Positions 34,644 to 46,570 of a stretch of DNA of 64,000 bases are shown here, piece by piece (positions within the stretch are counted from its first letter, which is position 1; every line of letters begins with the position of its first letter). The stretch spans positions 80,589,006-80,653,005 of the forward strand of contig JAPTHN010000003.1 of NCBI GenBank assembly GCA_026936325.1. Direction: 5' to 3'. This DNA comes from Platynereis dumerilii. Its lineage: Eukaryota; Annelida; Polychaeta; Phyllodocida; Nereididae. A program made the translations under genes and the position numbers. The notes beneath the pieces were generated by a model that made no database searches, was not told the DNA's origin, and saw only the letters and a list, made by a program, of their open reading frames with translations.

Positions 34644-35944
34644 AACTAGTATAACTGATATTGCCGTACGGCAATATCGGATAATCCCCCGCGCCCCCCC
34701 TGTCTCCCCTTCCCTGCTTACTCTCCCCTTCCAATTCATGTCCTTCATGATGAATTCTTAAAAGCATGTATGAACGCTGCAATGTTGTTGGAGCATATGC
34801 CTATCAAATATCTTGACTGCCAGACACACCTGTGGTGGCCAAGCGTACCACCCTGCAAGCAGTGCATGTTGAGTAAACCCTAACCCTAACCCTAATGGCT
34901 TGCTGCAGGCAAACCATAAGAGTTGGGGAGATGTGCCTACATGGAAAAATCAGGCAATAAATTAGGAACATGTCATTGCATTTTCATCTGATTTGAAACA
35001 TAAATGCAGGAGTTATAGTGGCTTATATAAAATCATCTATGTAAAATTGGCTATTACTATGAGCTGTATGGCCTTGGAGGACAGTAAAGGCGATAATTTT
35101 AAGCATCTTTTGGTATTAATTTCATGAAATTTGAATAACCGGAAGCTGAGCAATTTATATTTGAAGTTTGAAAATTAAAAAAATTCTCTAGGACAAACTA
35201 TTTAATGTAGGTAATTTATGTTTGGGGACAATATGGAGGGCTGATATGGGTAGCCCACATAAAATAATGATGGACGTGCATGAAGAATTACATTGACTTT
35301 TTGAGCCGAAAAGGTTTTTTGGGCCTAAAAAGTGACATGAAATTTTCAATGTCCGACGCGATTCTACGCCGCGCGCCTGACACTATTATGCTATACACCA
35401 TTGGAAAGCTGAGAAACAGACCTTTCTTGTGATATGTGAAACTAGTCTGTAGCTGCAATAGGGACTGAGCTATGGCCACTTGAATTTTGAGTTTTTGTTC
35501 GTCCGTAGCGCACAGACCGTTTGTCCGAGCGGTCCGTAACTTTGTGAAGTTGGTACACTAGGCTAGTTCTGTAAGCACGCCCATTTTCAGCTTTCTACGA
35601 GCATTCCTTCCCTGTTTTTCAAAAAAATTTTGGCCAGTTTTTGGGATGTCTATTTTTCAAAAAATCATATCTTGAAATGTGTTCATGAAATCTCCACGAG
35701 ACGCCTTTCTGCACTGGAGACTTAGTCAAGGTATCTTAGAAAAAATCAACAGCTCTCAGTTATGCTTAGGTTCTCAGAAACCTGCGCCGGAAATTTTTTT
35801 TATATTTTCCTCATAACTCAGAAGCGTCATGAAATTTGATCATGAAATTTCGTTCAAAGTAGCGCGCAACGGAGTTGCATATTACCCTTGACTTATGAAG
35901 CGGTTTCTTTACTAGTTTTGAAGTAATCGCAGTTTTCCTGTGAG

Positions 35945-35975
<31 letters not shown>

Positions 35976-36039
35976 GGTAATCGAAGAATATCAATATAAT
36001 CCCCCGCCGCTGCGCGAGCGGGGGATTATAATAATAATA
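34644..36039 (+). mobile_element. Element A4, complete, inserted in the (AAT)n of A3
   Basis: Same subfamily as A3 (GCGCCCCCCCTGTCTCCC, AACCCTAACCCTAACCC near 34876). It ends with GGTAATCGAAGAATATC and a hairpin at 35996-36029 (CGCTGCGCGA loop). Confidence 0.8.
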
Positions 36040-37556
36040 ACTAGTATAACTGATATTGCCGTACGGCAATATCGGATAATCCCCCGCGGGCCCCGTATTA
36101 TCCCCAGGCCGGCATACGCTTCTTTTGAAATTCATGTCCTCTATTTTTGTGTATGTCCCGTGGCCTGGTTTTTGGGGGATGAACTTCGATTCCAAGAGGG
36201 CACATCACATCATTACAATAGTCCCTGCCTGCCCTAATAAGTCTATTGCACTAATACACAATATAACAGCCTATGTGAAACCCTTATATGCATCATACCC
36301 TTTCAATGTACAATGTATATTATTCGCTAGTTCAGCTGCTTTGACAGTACAGTAAGGTTAGGTCTTGTAAAAGGTGGCACTGAGACAGGATGGCCCCGAC
36401 TGCAGACCACATGCATCTGTTAAAAGTTTGAAATTTTTTTTTTCGAGATAGGTGGATGTGTTTATACCACAAAATAGGCCAAAAAATTAGCAACATGATT
36501 TATGAGTTGTAACTGATTTGAAGCAGTAAGTCATGAGTTATGATTGAATATGTAAAATGATCTATGTAAAATCGGGTGTTTGTGTGAGGTGAATGCCCTT
36601 ACGCAAGTCAAAAGCCTGTATTTTTACGCATCTTTTGGTGTTAATTTCATGAAATTTGAATAAGTAGAAGCTGAGCAATTTACGTTTCAATTTTGAAATT
36701 AAAAAAATTCTCTAGGAAAAAGTATTTGATGTAGGCAAATTTCCTTTTGGCACAATATGGAGGCCCAACCTGGGTAGCCCACATAAATTATTGATGAACA
36801 TCCATGAAGTACTTCATAGATTTTTTAGCCTAAAACACTTTTGTGAGTGCAAAAAGTGACAAAAAATTTTCAATGTCCGACGCGATTCTACGCCGTGCGT
36901 CTGAGACTATAATGCTATACATCATTGGAAAGCTGAGAAACAGACCTTTCTTGTGATATGTGAAACTAGTCTGTAGCTGCCATAGGGACCGAGATATGGC
37001 CACTTGAAGTTTGAGTTTTTGTGCGTCCGTAGCGCAGAGACCGTTTGTCCGAGCAGTCCGTAACTTTGTGAAGTTTGTACACTGGGGTAGGTCTGTAAGT
37101 ACGCCCATTTTCAGCTTTCTACGAGCATTCTTTCCCTGTTCTTCAAAAAAATTTCAGTAAATTTTCGGGATGTCCAATTTTCAAAAAATCATTTCTTGAA
37201 ATGTATTCATGAAATCTCCACAGGACGCCTTTCTGCACTGGAGACTTTGTCAAGGTATCTTAGAAAAAATCAACAGGTCTTAGTTATGCTTAGGTTCTCA
37301 GAAACCTGCGCCGGAAATTTTTTTTATATTTTCCTCATAACTTATAAGTCTCATGAAATTTGATCATGAAATTTCGTGTGAAGTAGCACGCAATGGAGTT
37401 ACATATTACCCTTGACTTGTAACGTAGTATCTATAATAGTTTTGATGTAATCGCAGTTTTTCTGAGCTGAATAATAATAAGAATAATAATAAGAATAATA
37501 ATAAAACGAACAATATCAATATAATCCCCCGCAAGCGGCGGGGGATTATAATAATA
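36040..37556 (+). mobile_element. Element A5, complete
   Basis: Start GGGCCCCGTATTATCC as in A1, to which the body is almost identical over most of 1.4 kb, so A1 and A5 moved recently relative to the others. It ends AACGAACAATATCAAT plus a hairpin at 37521-37549 with loop AAGC. Confidence 0.8.
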
Positions 37557-39056
37557 ACTAGTATAACTGATATTGCCGTACGGCAATATCGGATAATCCC
37601 CCGCAGGCCCCGTATGACCCCCAGGCCTGTATACTCTTCTTTTTCAATTCATGTCCATTATTTGTGTGTATGCTCATACTATTAAGGTGTTTCAGTGCAT
37701 TAATATAGGACATATATGCCTTTTCACGCAACGCTTACAAAGGCCTTTCCCTTCAACGTGTATCATTCCCCTGTCATGATAGGCGTAAGCCTGTACCTTA
37801 TTGTTGATGCGCGTGTTTGAGTGTGCTGCTCTTTGCATGGCATAATGCTGGTGCTGGGGAGCAAAACCTGGCAGTGAGGCAGAATAGTCCCGACAGCAGA
37901 CTAAGATGCATCTGTGAACGATTTTTGTACTTTATTTTACCAGCAAAGTATTGGAGATAGGAGGATGTCCTTATATCACAAAATAGGCCAAAAAATTAGC
38001 AACATGTACATTGAGTTTTAAGTGATTTTAAATAATAATTCACAAGATATAATTGAATATATAAAATCATTTATGTTAAATTGGCTATGAGTAATAAGTA
38101 AATGCCCTTGGAGGACAGTGCAGCCCATAATTTTACGCATCTTTTGGTATTAATTTCATGAAATTTGAATGAGTAGAAGCAGAGCAATGTGCATTTCAAT
38201 TTTGAATTTCAAAAAATTCTCTTGGAAAAACAATTTGATGCAGGCAAATATCCTTTGAGGACAGTATGGAGGCATAACCAGGGAGTAATTAAAAAAATAT
38301 TCATCAACATTCACAAAGAACTTCATTGATTTTTCTGCCTAAAACGTTTCGAAGGGCTCAAAAAGTGACAACAAATTTTCAATGTCTGACGCGATTCTAC
38401 GCCGCGCATCTGAGACTATAATGCTATACACCATTGGAAAGCTGAGAAACAGACCTTTCTTGTGATATGTCAAACTTTGTTGTAGCTTAAATAGGGACCG
38501 AGATATGGCCACTTGAAAGTTGCGTTTTTGGACGTCCGTAGCGCCAAGACCGTTGGTCCGAGCGGTCCGTAACTTTGTGAAATTGGTACACTGTGGTACA
38601 TCTGTATGTTCACCTATTTTCAGCTCTCTAAGAGCATTCCTTCCCTGTTTTTCAACAAAATTTTGGTCAGTTTTCGGGATATCCAATTTTCAAAAAATCA
38701 TATCTTGAAATGTGTTCATGAAATCTCCACGAGACGCCTTTCTGCACTGGAGACTTTGTCAAGGTATCTTATAAAAAATCAACAGGTCTCAGTTATGCTT
38801 AGGTTCTCAGAAACCTGCGCCGGAAATTTGTTTTATATTTTCCTCATAACTGATAAGCATCATGAAATTTGATCATGAAATTTCGTATGAAGTAGCGCGC
38901 AATGGAGTCACATATTGTGTTTGAGGTTTCAGAATGTTATCTCTAATAGTTTTGCAGTAATCACAGTTTTCCTGAGCTGAATAATAATAAGAATAATAAT
39001 AATAATAAAACGAACAATATCAATATAATCCCCCGCAAGCGGCGGGGGATTATAAT
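37557..39056 (+). mobile_element. Element A6, complete
   Basis: Start CAGGCCCCGTATGACCCC, then an A body. It ends AACGAACAATATCAAT plus a hairpin at 39025-39053. Confidence 0.8.
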
Positions 39057-39179
39057 AAAAGGTAATCGAAGAATATCAATATAATCCCCCGCCGCTGCGC
39101 GAGCGGGGGATTATAATAATAATAATAATAAAACGAACAATATCAATATAATCCCCCGCAAGCGGCGGGGGATTATAAT
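39057..39179 (+). repeat. Displaced 3' ends of A3 and A1 (right edge of array)
   Basis: Two more A terminal hairpins, 39081-39114 (GGTAATCGAAG type, fits A3) and 39148-39176 (AACGAAC type, fits A1). The array ends here; the flank continues GATGATGCTCACCGG. Confidence 0.8.
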
Positions 39180-39647
39180 GATGATGCTCACCGGGTTACC
39201 CACATTGGATGGCTGTTTCATTCTGTGCCAAGAAGGCCTCATAGCAGGATAAACCCCGCCATCCTCTCATAAACTAAGTAGGACTACTCTCAGCTAAACA
39301 CCTTTTACACTCAGCCTACCCCTTTTCACCTCCATTAATCTCCAGTAAATTGTCTTTCCTCACTTTATACACTCACCCTCATCTAACCTCATGTGCCCTT
39401 GGCTACCCTCAGATTCCCTCATCTTACGTCCTTTTCCCTCAACTATCCTCGGCTCCCCTCAGTTATCCACAGCTTTAATTTACCCTCTGCCTCCCTCAAC
39501 TACCCTTATTAGTTATTACCATGTCACCCGCCTGTCCTATTAGGTTTAGTAAAAATACAGGATGTAAAGATCAACACCAACCCAGCCCTCTTTGCCTAAT
39601 TTAGATTTTTGTAGGCCTACCTTACTCATCAATTTCAGCTAGATTTA
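39180..39647. other. Spacer with CCCTCA-rich degenerate repeats
   Basis: From about 39290 to 39510 the words CCCTCA and CTACCCTCA recur at irregular short intervals, a worn simple repeat. No gene is seen before the stop codon of the minus-strand channel gene. Confidence 0.45.
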
Positions 39648-41764
39648 CTAGTTATTAGTCACAACTTTCAGCAGAAGTTTCCCATCTTTGACATCAAAAT
39701 GCTTATTTCTCTGGTACTTGTGTAACATTTCAAAAAATGGCCACCTGCGGAATAGTTTTTCAGATTTGGACAGAACACATAGCTTTTGTACGGTGCTGAT
39801 AGCCAGTCGATTCTTCATAATTTCGGAGACGGAGTTAGAGAACACAGCAATGAGGAAGTTAGCAATCAGAATACTAGCGAATATGAGGGTTAGTCTTACA
39901 TTTGAATAAAGGAAAATGAGGCCGAAGTCTTTCTCGGACTCTTTTTCGGGTAGAGTTCCCTTATCGGCCAATATCAGTAGATAATTGTGGAGGAAATAAA
40001 AGAAAGTGTCTCCTTGTGGTTTTTCATCGGATATGGAGTTGAGGTAAACTTGGCACAAGGTCACGCAAATTAGGGAGGGAACGAGAAAGAGGCCGAATTG
40101 TATGAGGTCAAGGGTCAATCTCTGCATGATCGTCACCAACCAACCGAAACTATCCGAGAGCGGTTGGAACATGAAAATGCCATAGATGTTAACCGCTAAC
40201 GCTGTCAGAATAAGAAAATGTCTCAAAGTGGTTGATAGATAACCCGTTTGAGTCATCAGGACAAGGATTTCATCCAGAAAAAGTAGGAAGAAACAACTCA
40301 CACAAAGTAGATTCTGCATCATATAGATTGCGTACTGGACCACATAGTCCCCCTCCCACAATATTTTCATTATTTTGAAATACGACTTTTGGGTTATTTC
40401 TCGAAATAGCAAGATGAACGACATAAAATCACAAATTAATATCAGACTGGACATGAAGAACATATAAAAAGATATAAGTTTCATTCCTGAGTTTGGCATG
40501 ATTTTGTAACCAAAATACCAAATGAGGCAATTGTGTTCTGTTAGGTTGGAGAGTAAACTGGTGTTGTTATATTTGTAAACTGATTCATATAAACCGTGAG
40601 GAAGAGCCCACCTACCACACAAAGTATAGGCATAGGCTAATAGCAAGAAATGCAGCCTCATCACAAACCATATGAAACAAAATGGCCAGTTGACGGAAAC
40701 TTTTTTTGCGATGTAAGCTTTCAAAAAGGGTGATTTCAGGATTTCTAGAGTTTTTGAGCCCTCCATTTCTGCCTTTCGAAGATATAACAGCCCATAAATT
40801 AAGTCTCTATCTCCATACTCTTTCTCTTTAACTTCATAATCTGTGACATCATACCATCTTGTCACCAGCGCCCCCTTGTGTTTTTCTTGGACTAGGTATA
40901 CCCCTGGTGTGTTTATCATTGCCATGGCTAATCCATAGACATTCAAGAACATCGCCCATTCCAAAGGTTTGAAGTTCCCAGAGCTTCTTTCTTGAAGTAG
41001 CTTTGTCATATTTTCTGCTGACAACAATTTCAAAATGCAGTGATAAGTTGCAACCATTGAATCTTCACTCTGCCTGTCCAGGGATGATTTACGAATCATC
41101 AGATGTAATACATTGTTCCCGTTAGACTCCGTCAGAGTTGTTTCAGCACCAAATCTGAAAAAATGTAATGAAAGAGGCATGGGGTAGCCACATGTTTTCT
41201 GCATTTGCAAATAAGTCATTTAATTCTGACCACCACAGAAGTAAGGAGCCAGCACAGCCTCAACAACACAAAACAAATTTTGTTACTTTCATGATCAGTT
41301 TAAAAACTGTTTAATGTTAAAAACTGTTTAATGTTAAAAAGATAAACAATGTTAATTTACCTATACAGCACTTCCAGTGTTTTGTTGGCCCCATACACGG
41401 CAGCAATGGACCACGGATGCTGGGCGAGCAATTGACCTGGATCGTCGTAATCATCCGGGTCGCATTGGAGTCCATCGCCATCCTCGTGATTTGACGTGAA
41501 TCTTCCGTTGACCAATCTCTGCCTTTCTATTGGGTCACATGATTCTAGAATCTTCTCCAATTCCTCTGCGTTGTCGTTCTTGAGGAACAGCAGCCATTTT
41601 TGGTCGCTTTCAAAAGAGAGCGTTTTCTCGGCTGCTGTAAAGTTGTATGTTGCTACTTTCGCCATTGTCCTTGCGGGTATGCAGCTGAGGCAGATATCAT
41701 TGTTAGACTCATCGGCTTCTTTTGTTGACAATAACTTTTGCATAATTTTGCTGAATGTGTTCAT
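39648..41764 (-). CDS. TRP-like six-transmembrane cation channel, paralog 1 (two exons)
   Basis: On the minus strand exon 1 is 41764-41361 and exon 2 is 41154-39648. The CTGTATAG|GTAAAT donor and TTTTTTCAG|ATTTGG acceptor join in phase 2, giving 636 residues; a second ATG at 41665 (MAKVAT) aligns with the start of paralog 3 and would give 603. The N-terminus has ankyrin-like segments (WSIAAVYGANKTLEVLYR, then NGNNVLHLM, then KPLEWAMFLNVYGLAMAM), then a linker with TRWYDVTDYE as in TRPV-type channels, six hydrophobic segments and an S6 NFLIAVFSNSV. This suggests a TRP-superfamily plasma-membrane cation channel; the subfamily is uncertain. The pore loop differs from paralogs 2 and 3 (ADKGTLPE where they have SGHGD). 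Confidence 0.75.
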
Positions 41765-44029
41765 TCCATCAGGGACGCATCCTCTGTGTGTACTTATTCT
41801 CTGGTCATGTTTACGTCCAGTGATGGTTCAGTTAATGGAAAACAAATTCTGAAACAAACCCACCAGCAATCACGATAAGATTGTTTATGCACAATGTACT
41901 TGTATTTATTCTCTGTATATCACAGATTAATAATTGATACCTACAACCTGACCTAGTTCAATGCTTCAAATTTATTCCACAAGGAAATACCATTGGTGCA
42001 TGTCATAATCAATGTAATTGCCAAGCAACTAGAGTCACAGCAGACCTTGTTCATTAGTGATGGCAGACTGGTGAAAAATAGTAATATGTCACAATCGGTC
42101 CAGGGAAGGGGAATTCATATTGAATGGAGTAACACTGTAACAAGGACAAACAGTGATTTTAAAAGCATGTCTGTAAAAGCACATTTGCCAAGCAATTAGG
42201 ATATCCAAGTTGATATGAATGGACGACGCAGAACTTCCATGTCTGTATTTATGGGGATAGAATTGCAAATGGAAAACACATATTAATTATTTTAGAATGC
42301 ACCAATCAAACATCATGGCAATTAACACTGTCTCTACAAGACTGAATATTTACAGCAGCAATCATTATGTTTGAGTCTCTAGGATGTGAGTCATATGCAA
42401 TCAACAGCAACAAACCAATACACTCAGCAGCAAGGGACCAAGCTCTTTTTGATGATATTAACATATTTTTTTAGCTCATCTTTTTTTCTTTGAAGACGAA
42501 GAGCTATTGTCGTCACTCGACTGTCGTCATCTCCTGATCGTCAATCATACTCATTGTCTCAGTTAAGATTTGTGTCACCTCTGGGTGAGTATGAGGAACA
42601 TTTGGAGAAATAAAAGATGGCTACCAAAATGATTTGCACAAAATGGCCACCTTTCTTTTATCGTCCAAAATGGTTTCCATTCCTAAATAAACTGAGCGCC
42701 ATTAAAAACGTTAAAACATTAGGCAGACACAACAAAATCTTTGTTGAATACGCTCCGAAGACAGGTGATGGAGTTTAAAATGTTTATTTAATGATTGACA
42801 TGAAAGAATTTGGTAAATATGTAAATCGAATAAATATATACAACATTCAGATTATTTGTATATGGAACACATTGAGTATACAAATGAGTAACCAACAGTT
42901 CAATATAGACATGAGATTAGAAGTCAGAAAATCCTCACTTCTTGGGGAAGAACGTAGTGATAGGCCTCACTCTGTAAAATTCAATTATCAGAGAGTGGCG
43001 GCAGGAATAGTCCGAAGCCGATTATAGTACATTGTCAGATGGAGAAATCGAAGGAAAGGTGGGTGGTCGATGGGGTGGATGGTGGGACCAAACATTTTTC
43101 AAGAAGGAATCCCACCGCGCATTCGCTAGAGGCAGCGTGATGATAGAGTAAAACGCTTATCAGACGGACTGACTGCTCGATGGGGTGAAAGCTTCTCCAC
43201 TGTTCGACAAAAGCAATCCACTGCGTTGAATTGTGTTTCTAGTTCTGTTTGTTCAATAATGCTCAAATCTTGCACTGACATCATACATGTATGGCAGTAG
43301 CAGATCCAAAGGGGGGGGGGGGTTAAGGGAGTTTGGGGGTAAACCCCCCCCCCTTGGGCCCAAGCCAAAAAGCCACAAAGCCACGGAGGGGGGGGGGGGG
43401 TTGAGTAAAGCACTCTGCTGTCCAGTTGTGACACCTGAACTTGATGCAATAGATAATTATACCTTGTGATGTCATGAATGTGTCTTCTGTGCATGCTTGC
43501 ATACATAACATAGGATTTGAGTGACTGATCCTCGGCTAGATCAAAGAAATCCCCTAAAAGAAACAAAAGAACCTCACTTAATTTGCCTATGACCCGGGGC
43601 ATTTACACAAACACCAGAAAATTGATATTGTTGGGTTTGTATTCCCAGTGGGTTCTTGTGAAGATGTTCGTTCATGTGAAGCTAAAAGGTCTTTCTCAAA
43701 CTCGCTACGTCTGAAGACCTACATAGAGCACTATGTCAGGAAATTGATGGATATTTTGTACTTTATGAAATATTGAGAAAAATGTCAAAAACTTTTTTTT
43801 TTTCATTTCTGGGCCAGTACTCAACCCCTTTTACATGTACGTGGATGAAATCTTTTACAGATGTAGCCTGTATGGTCTAGTTGTGCCTTTTGATGGTCTG
43901 ATTGATACATACTCTATACCTTTAGAAATATTGAGAAAAATGTAAAACAAATTATTAATTTTCATTTCTGTGCCTACACTTCGCCAGTATTGCAAGTAGA
44001 TACATGGATGAAATTAGTTATGCTACAAT
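41765..44029. other. Intergenic DNA between TRP-like paralogs 1 and 2, left part
   Basis: No gene recognised. A GAAGAGCTATTGTCGTCACTC segment at about 42495 with AAAATGG words up to 42690 is a dispersed repeat related to the one at 7480-7935. Poly-G and poly-C runs at 43307-43400 belong to a short repeat with a CAGATCC word. The open frame 43126-43602 (minus) runs through these poly-C tracts and is not credible. Confidence 0.45.
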
Positions 44030-44710
44030 CTCATGGCACGTTACGGAGCACTTTAGGCGTCTGCGGGATGGTATTTCCTGGTAATTTGGATGAATTTGGG
44101 TGATCCGCCGTCGACTTTTCACATCCCCCCAGGGGTAGTTTTTGTTCCCCTCAGGGGTTCCTAGAAATGGAAAAACTGCGCTGCGGATGTCAAAAAAAGA
44201 TTCAACAGGTTCAAACTTTTTTTTCATGACGGCGGAACAGAGCCCAAAATTTTATTGATTTTTGGATGTCCGGCGGGGATTTTTTCAGTGAGAACGTCTC
44301 AAAAACATCTCTGGCGGGATATTAGGACATCCCCTGCCCCTGAGGGGACGTCTCCTGCCCCTGCGGAGACCTCTCCTGCCCCTGGGGGGACATTTGCAGC
44401 CTCGTCGGCAGTTTTTGACATCCCGCCGACGGTCTTTTGACATCCCGCCGACGATCTTTGACATCCCCCAGGCATTTAGATCTTGCCCCCCAGGCATTTA
44501 GATCTTTCCCGCCAGGCATTTAGATCTTTCCCACAGGGATATGATGTCATCCCGCCGATTTACGATCTTATCCCGCCGTGATATGCTTTTAATTAATTAT
44601 ATAATGGTTTTATAAACATTGTATGTCGCCGGGATGGTAATTTTTTTCCTAGAATTCAACTCAAGCTACCCCTTAGTGGTAAAAAAAAGTTCTCCGTAAC
44701 GTGCCGTGAG
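44030..44710. mobile_element. Terminal-inverted-repeat DNA element with CATCCCGCCGA-rich interior
   Basis: The left end CTCATGGCACGTTACGGAG and the right end CTCCGTAACGTGCCGTGAG are inverted repeats with one mismatch in the first 19 bases. Subterminal GGGATGGTA phrases occur on both sides. The interior has short tandem units: CTCCTGCCCCTG-like near 44325-44395, and CAGGCATTTAGATCTT repeated three times near 44470-44530. No transposase, so non-autonomous. I could not find a convincing target duplication. Confidence 0.7.
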
Positions 44711-46570
44711 AACTAGGCATAACACATGTCACCTATATGATAAAGTTGTGCCTTTTCTGGGTGTGATTCATTGATAGTCTATTCTGTACATTTTGAAATA
44801 TTGATAAAAGAATATTAAAAATATTTTTTGTGTCCAGGCCAACACTTGGCCATCATTGCATCTATGAAATTTTATATACATTACCTATATAATATTTCAG
44901 TGTCTTTTGTTGGTCTGCTTAATAGTTCTTTTTAGTTTTTTTTGAAATATTCAGATCCATAGCTCTAAACCTATTCCTTGTTTAATTATGCATGAAACTT
45001 GTCCATAACATGAGTAAATTGGTCTAGTAAGTCCTTTCCATCGTTCAACATACCCTGGCAGGCAGGGGGGCATATGGCAGGGCATATAGATAATTTCAGA
45101 CCAAGCTGGGCCGCTATTGCAAAATTTAATACTTCATGCAATTTGCTTCACATCGCTTTTATGGTGTAATGGTATCCTTTAATGATGTTTTTTTTTTTCG
45201 TTGAAGATTTGCTGCTACGCAGCCTATGTTTTTTTTTTACTGATTTTGGTTGATTTTTTGGACAATTTTGAAGTGAAAAATCATATAGCTTGTTTAAACC
45301 CTCCTTTTTATCATAATTTTTTAAATGCCAATGGACTACTTATGGACCGCTCCAGTAACAAAATCGGAACACCTCACCTGGACCAGACCAGGACCGGACC
45401 AACGTACCTAAATACTGGACTGCCCTCTTAGAGGTGGTCCGGTCTGCATCACCAAGAAAAATACACAAGTAGAAGTATTTCAATATGTCATTCTGTCTCT
45501 AATGAAAGAACAGATGCTACACAGCTGTCTCTGGACACCTTTCAGGGGCTGTCAGGTCAGATTTCCCCATTCACCCTGAGGGATGGTAAACGTAATTTGA
45601 CAGCCTCAATCAAATGCGGGGCAACCAGAGGCAGGACCTAAACCTTAATATTGGCTCTCAACATGTTCATTATAATATTATGTACTTATTATTACAGTTT
45701 AAATTGATTCATTCTGCATTGTGATAAAAACTTGGATAATGCTTCACAGGGTATAATTTGAGTTTGATTGTTATGGTAGTCACTGATTTACATTTACTGA
45801 TAAATGCAATACACATTCATTGGCGTCGGCCTGCCATATATAGTATATTTTGGTGATGGAAAATGTAAATAGCATTGTGTGTACATGTAAATATGGTCAA
45901 TAAATACTTTACTTTACATTGTGTGTGAAATGCTAATTTGTTGTAAGTGCAGAATTCTGTTGAATCTTTGCAGAATTGCATTACTTCACATGTGTGGTTG
46001 ATTTGCAAAAGTGCAGAGAACTGCAGATTTTTGTTTAAGGTGTAAATAATTTTCTGAATGAAATTACACAACTCACAAATTATATTTGTGTCAAATATAA
46101 TCTGCATGTTGTGTATCAGCAATGGCATAATATAAACTTCATGAAAGAAGGTACTGACATGATTGATTGGACAGGCCTTTATAATTGTTGTTTGCCCCAA
46201 CTTGAATTTGCTTTGTTAACTAAATATACAACACTAATGCACAGAGCTTTTATGTTATTTACTAATCTCAGTGCCTGAGTACTGCAAATTATTTGGCATC
46301 ATTTGTGATCCTGCATATCAATGCATTATTCAGTATAGCATGGAATCAGGGGCTGAAAGGCTTGGCTTGTAATAATGTTTGGTGGCCGTCAGCACATTTT
46401 CTCTAGTATACATAACATTGACTTTCGACCAACAATTAGAACAGTTTTCTGCAAAACAACATGTATTTATGATAATCAAGCTTCACCAGGTACAAAAATC
46501 TGTGTCATACTTGTAACTGTGAAGATTGAACTCTCTGGGGATATTATTATAGATATCTGCGCCATCATCA
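44711..46570. other. Intergenic DNA upstream of TRP-like paralog 2
   Basis: AT-rich with no defensible gene. The 127-codon open frame on the minus strand at 45817-46200 has low-complexity AT-driven composition and no recognisable domain. Upstream exons or the promoter of paralog 2 may lie here. Confidence 0.4.

Larger units (their letters stand above)
19318..39179 (+). mobile_element. Nested array of eleven non-autonomous Helentron/HINE-like elements in three families
   Basis: Eleven 5' ends (each ACTAG plus a short hairpin plus a family key) and eleven 3' ends (the same key in a hairpin) are found. Reading left to right they balance as brackets: A1[A2][B1[C1[C2]][B2[B3]]][A3[A4][A5][A6]]. 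Family counts match exactly: A six and six, B three and three, C two and two. Subfamily variants match too: A3 and A4 share the start GCGCCCCCCC and the two GGTAATCGAAG ends; A1, A5 and A6 fit the three AACGAACAATATC ends. All are in the same orientation, and each insertion lies in or at the edge of an (AAT)n tract or terminal hairpin of an older element. No transposase is encoded. Comparable known elements are Helentron-associated HINEs and oyster pearl elements (subterminal inverted repeats, 3' hairpin, internal tandem repeats). Confidence 0.85.

Noticed and set aside
43126-43602. A 158-codon minus-strand frame with proline runs
   Set aside because: The proline runs come from poly-G/C repeat tracts; the sequence is a dispersed repeat.
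45817-46200. A 127-codon minus-strand open frame
   Set aside because: AT-rich, no domain, no splice or promoter context, and no homologous copy in the window.
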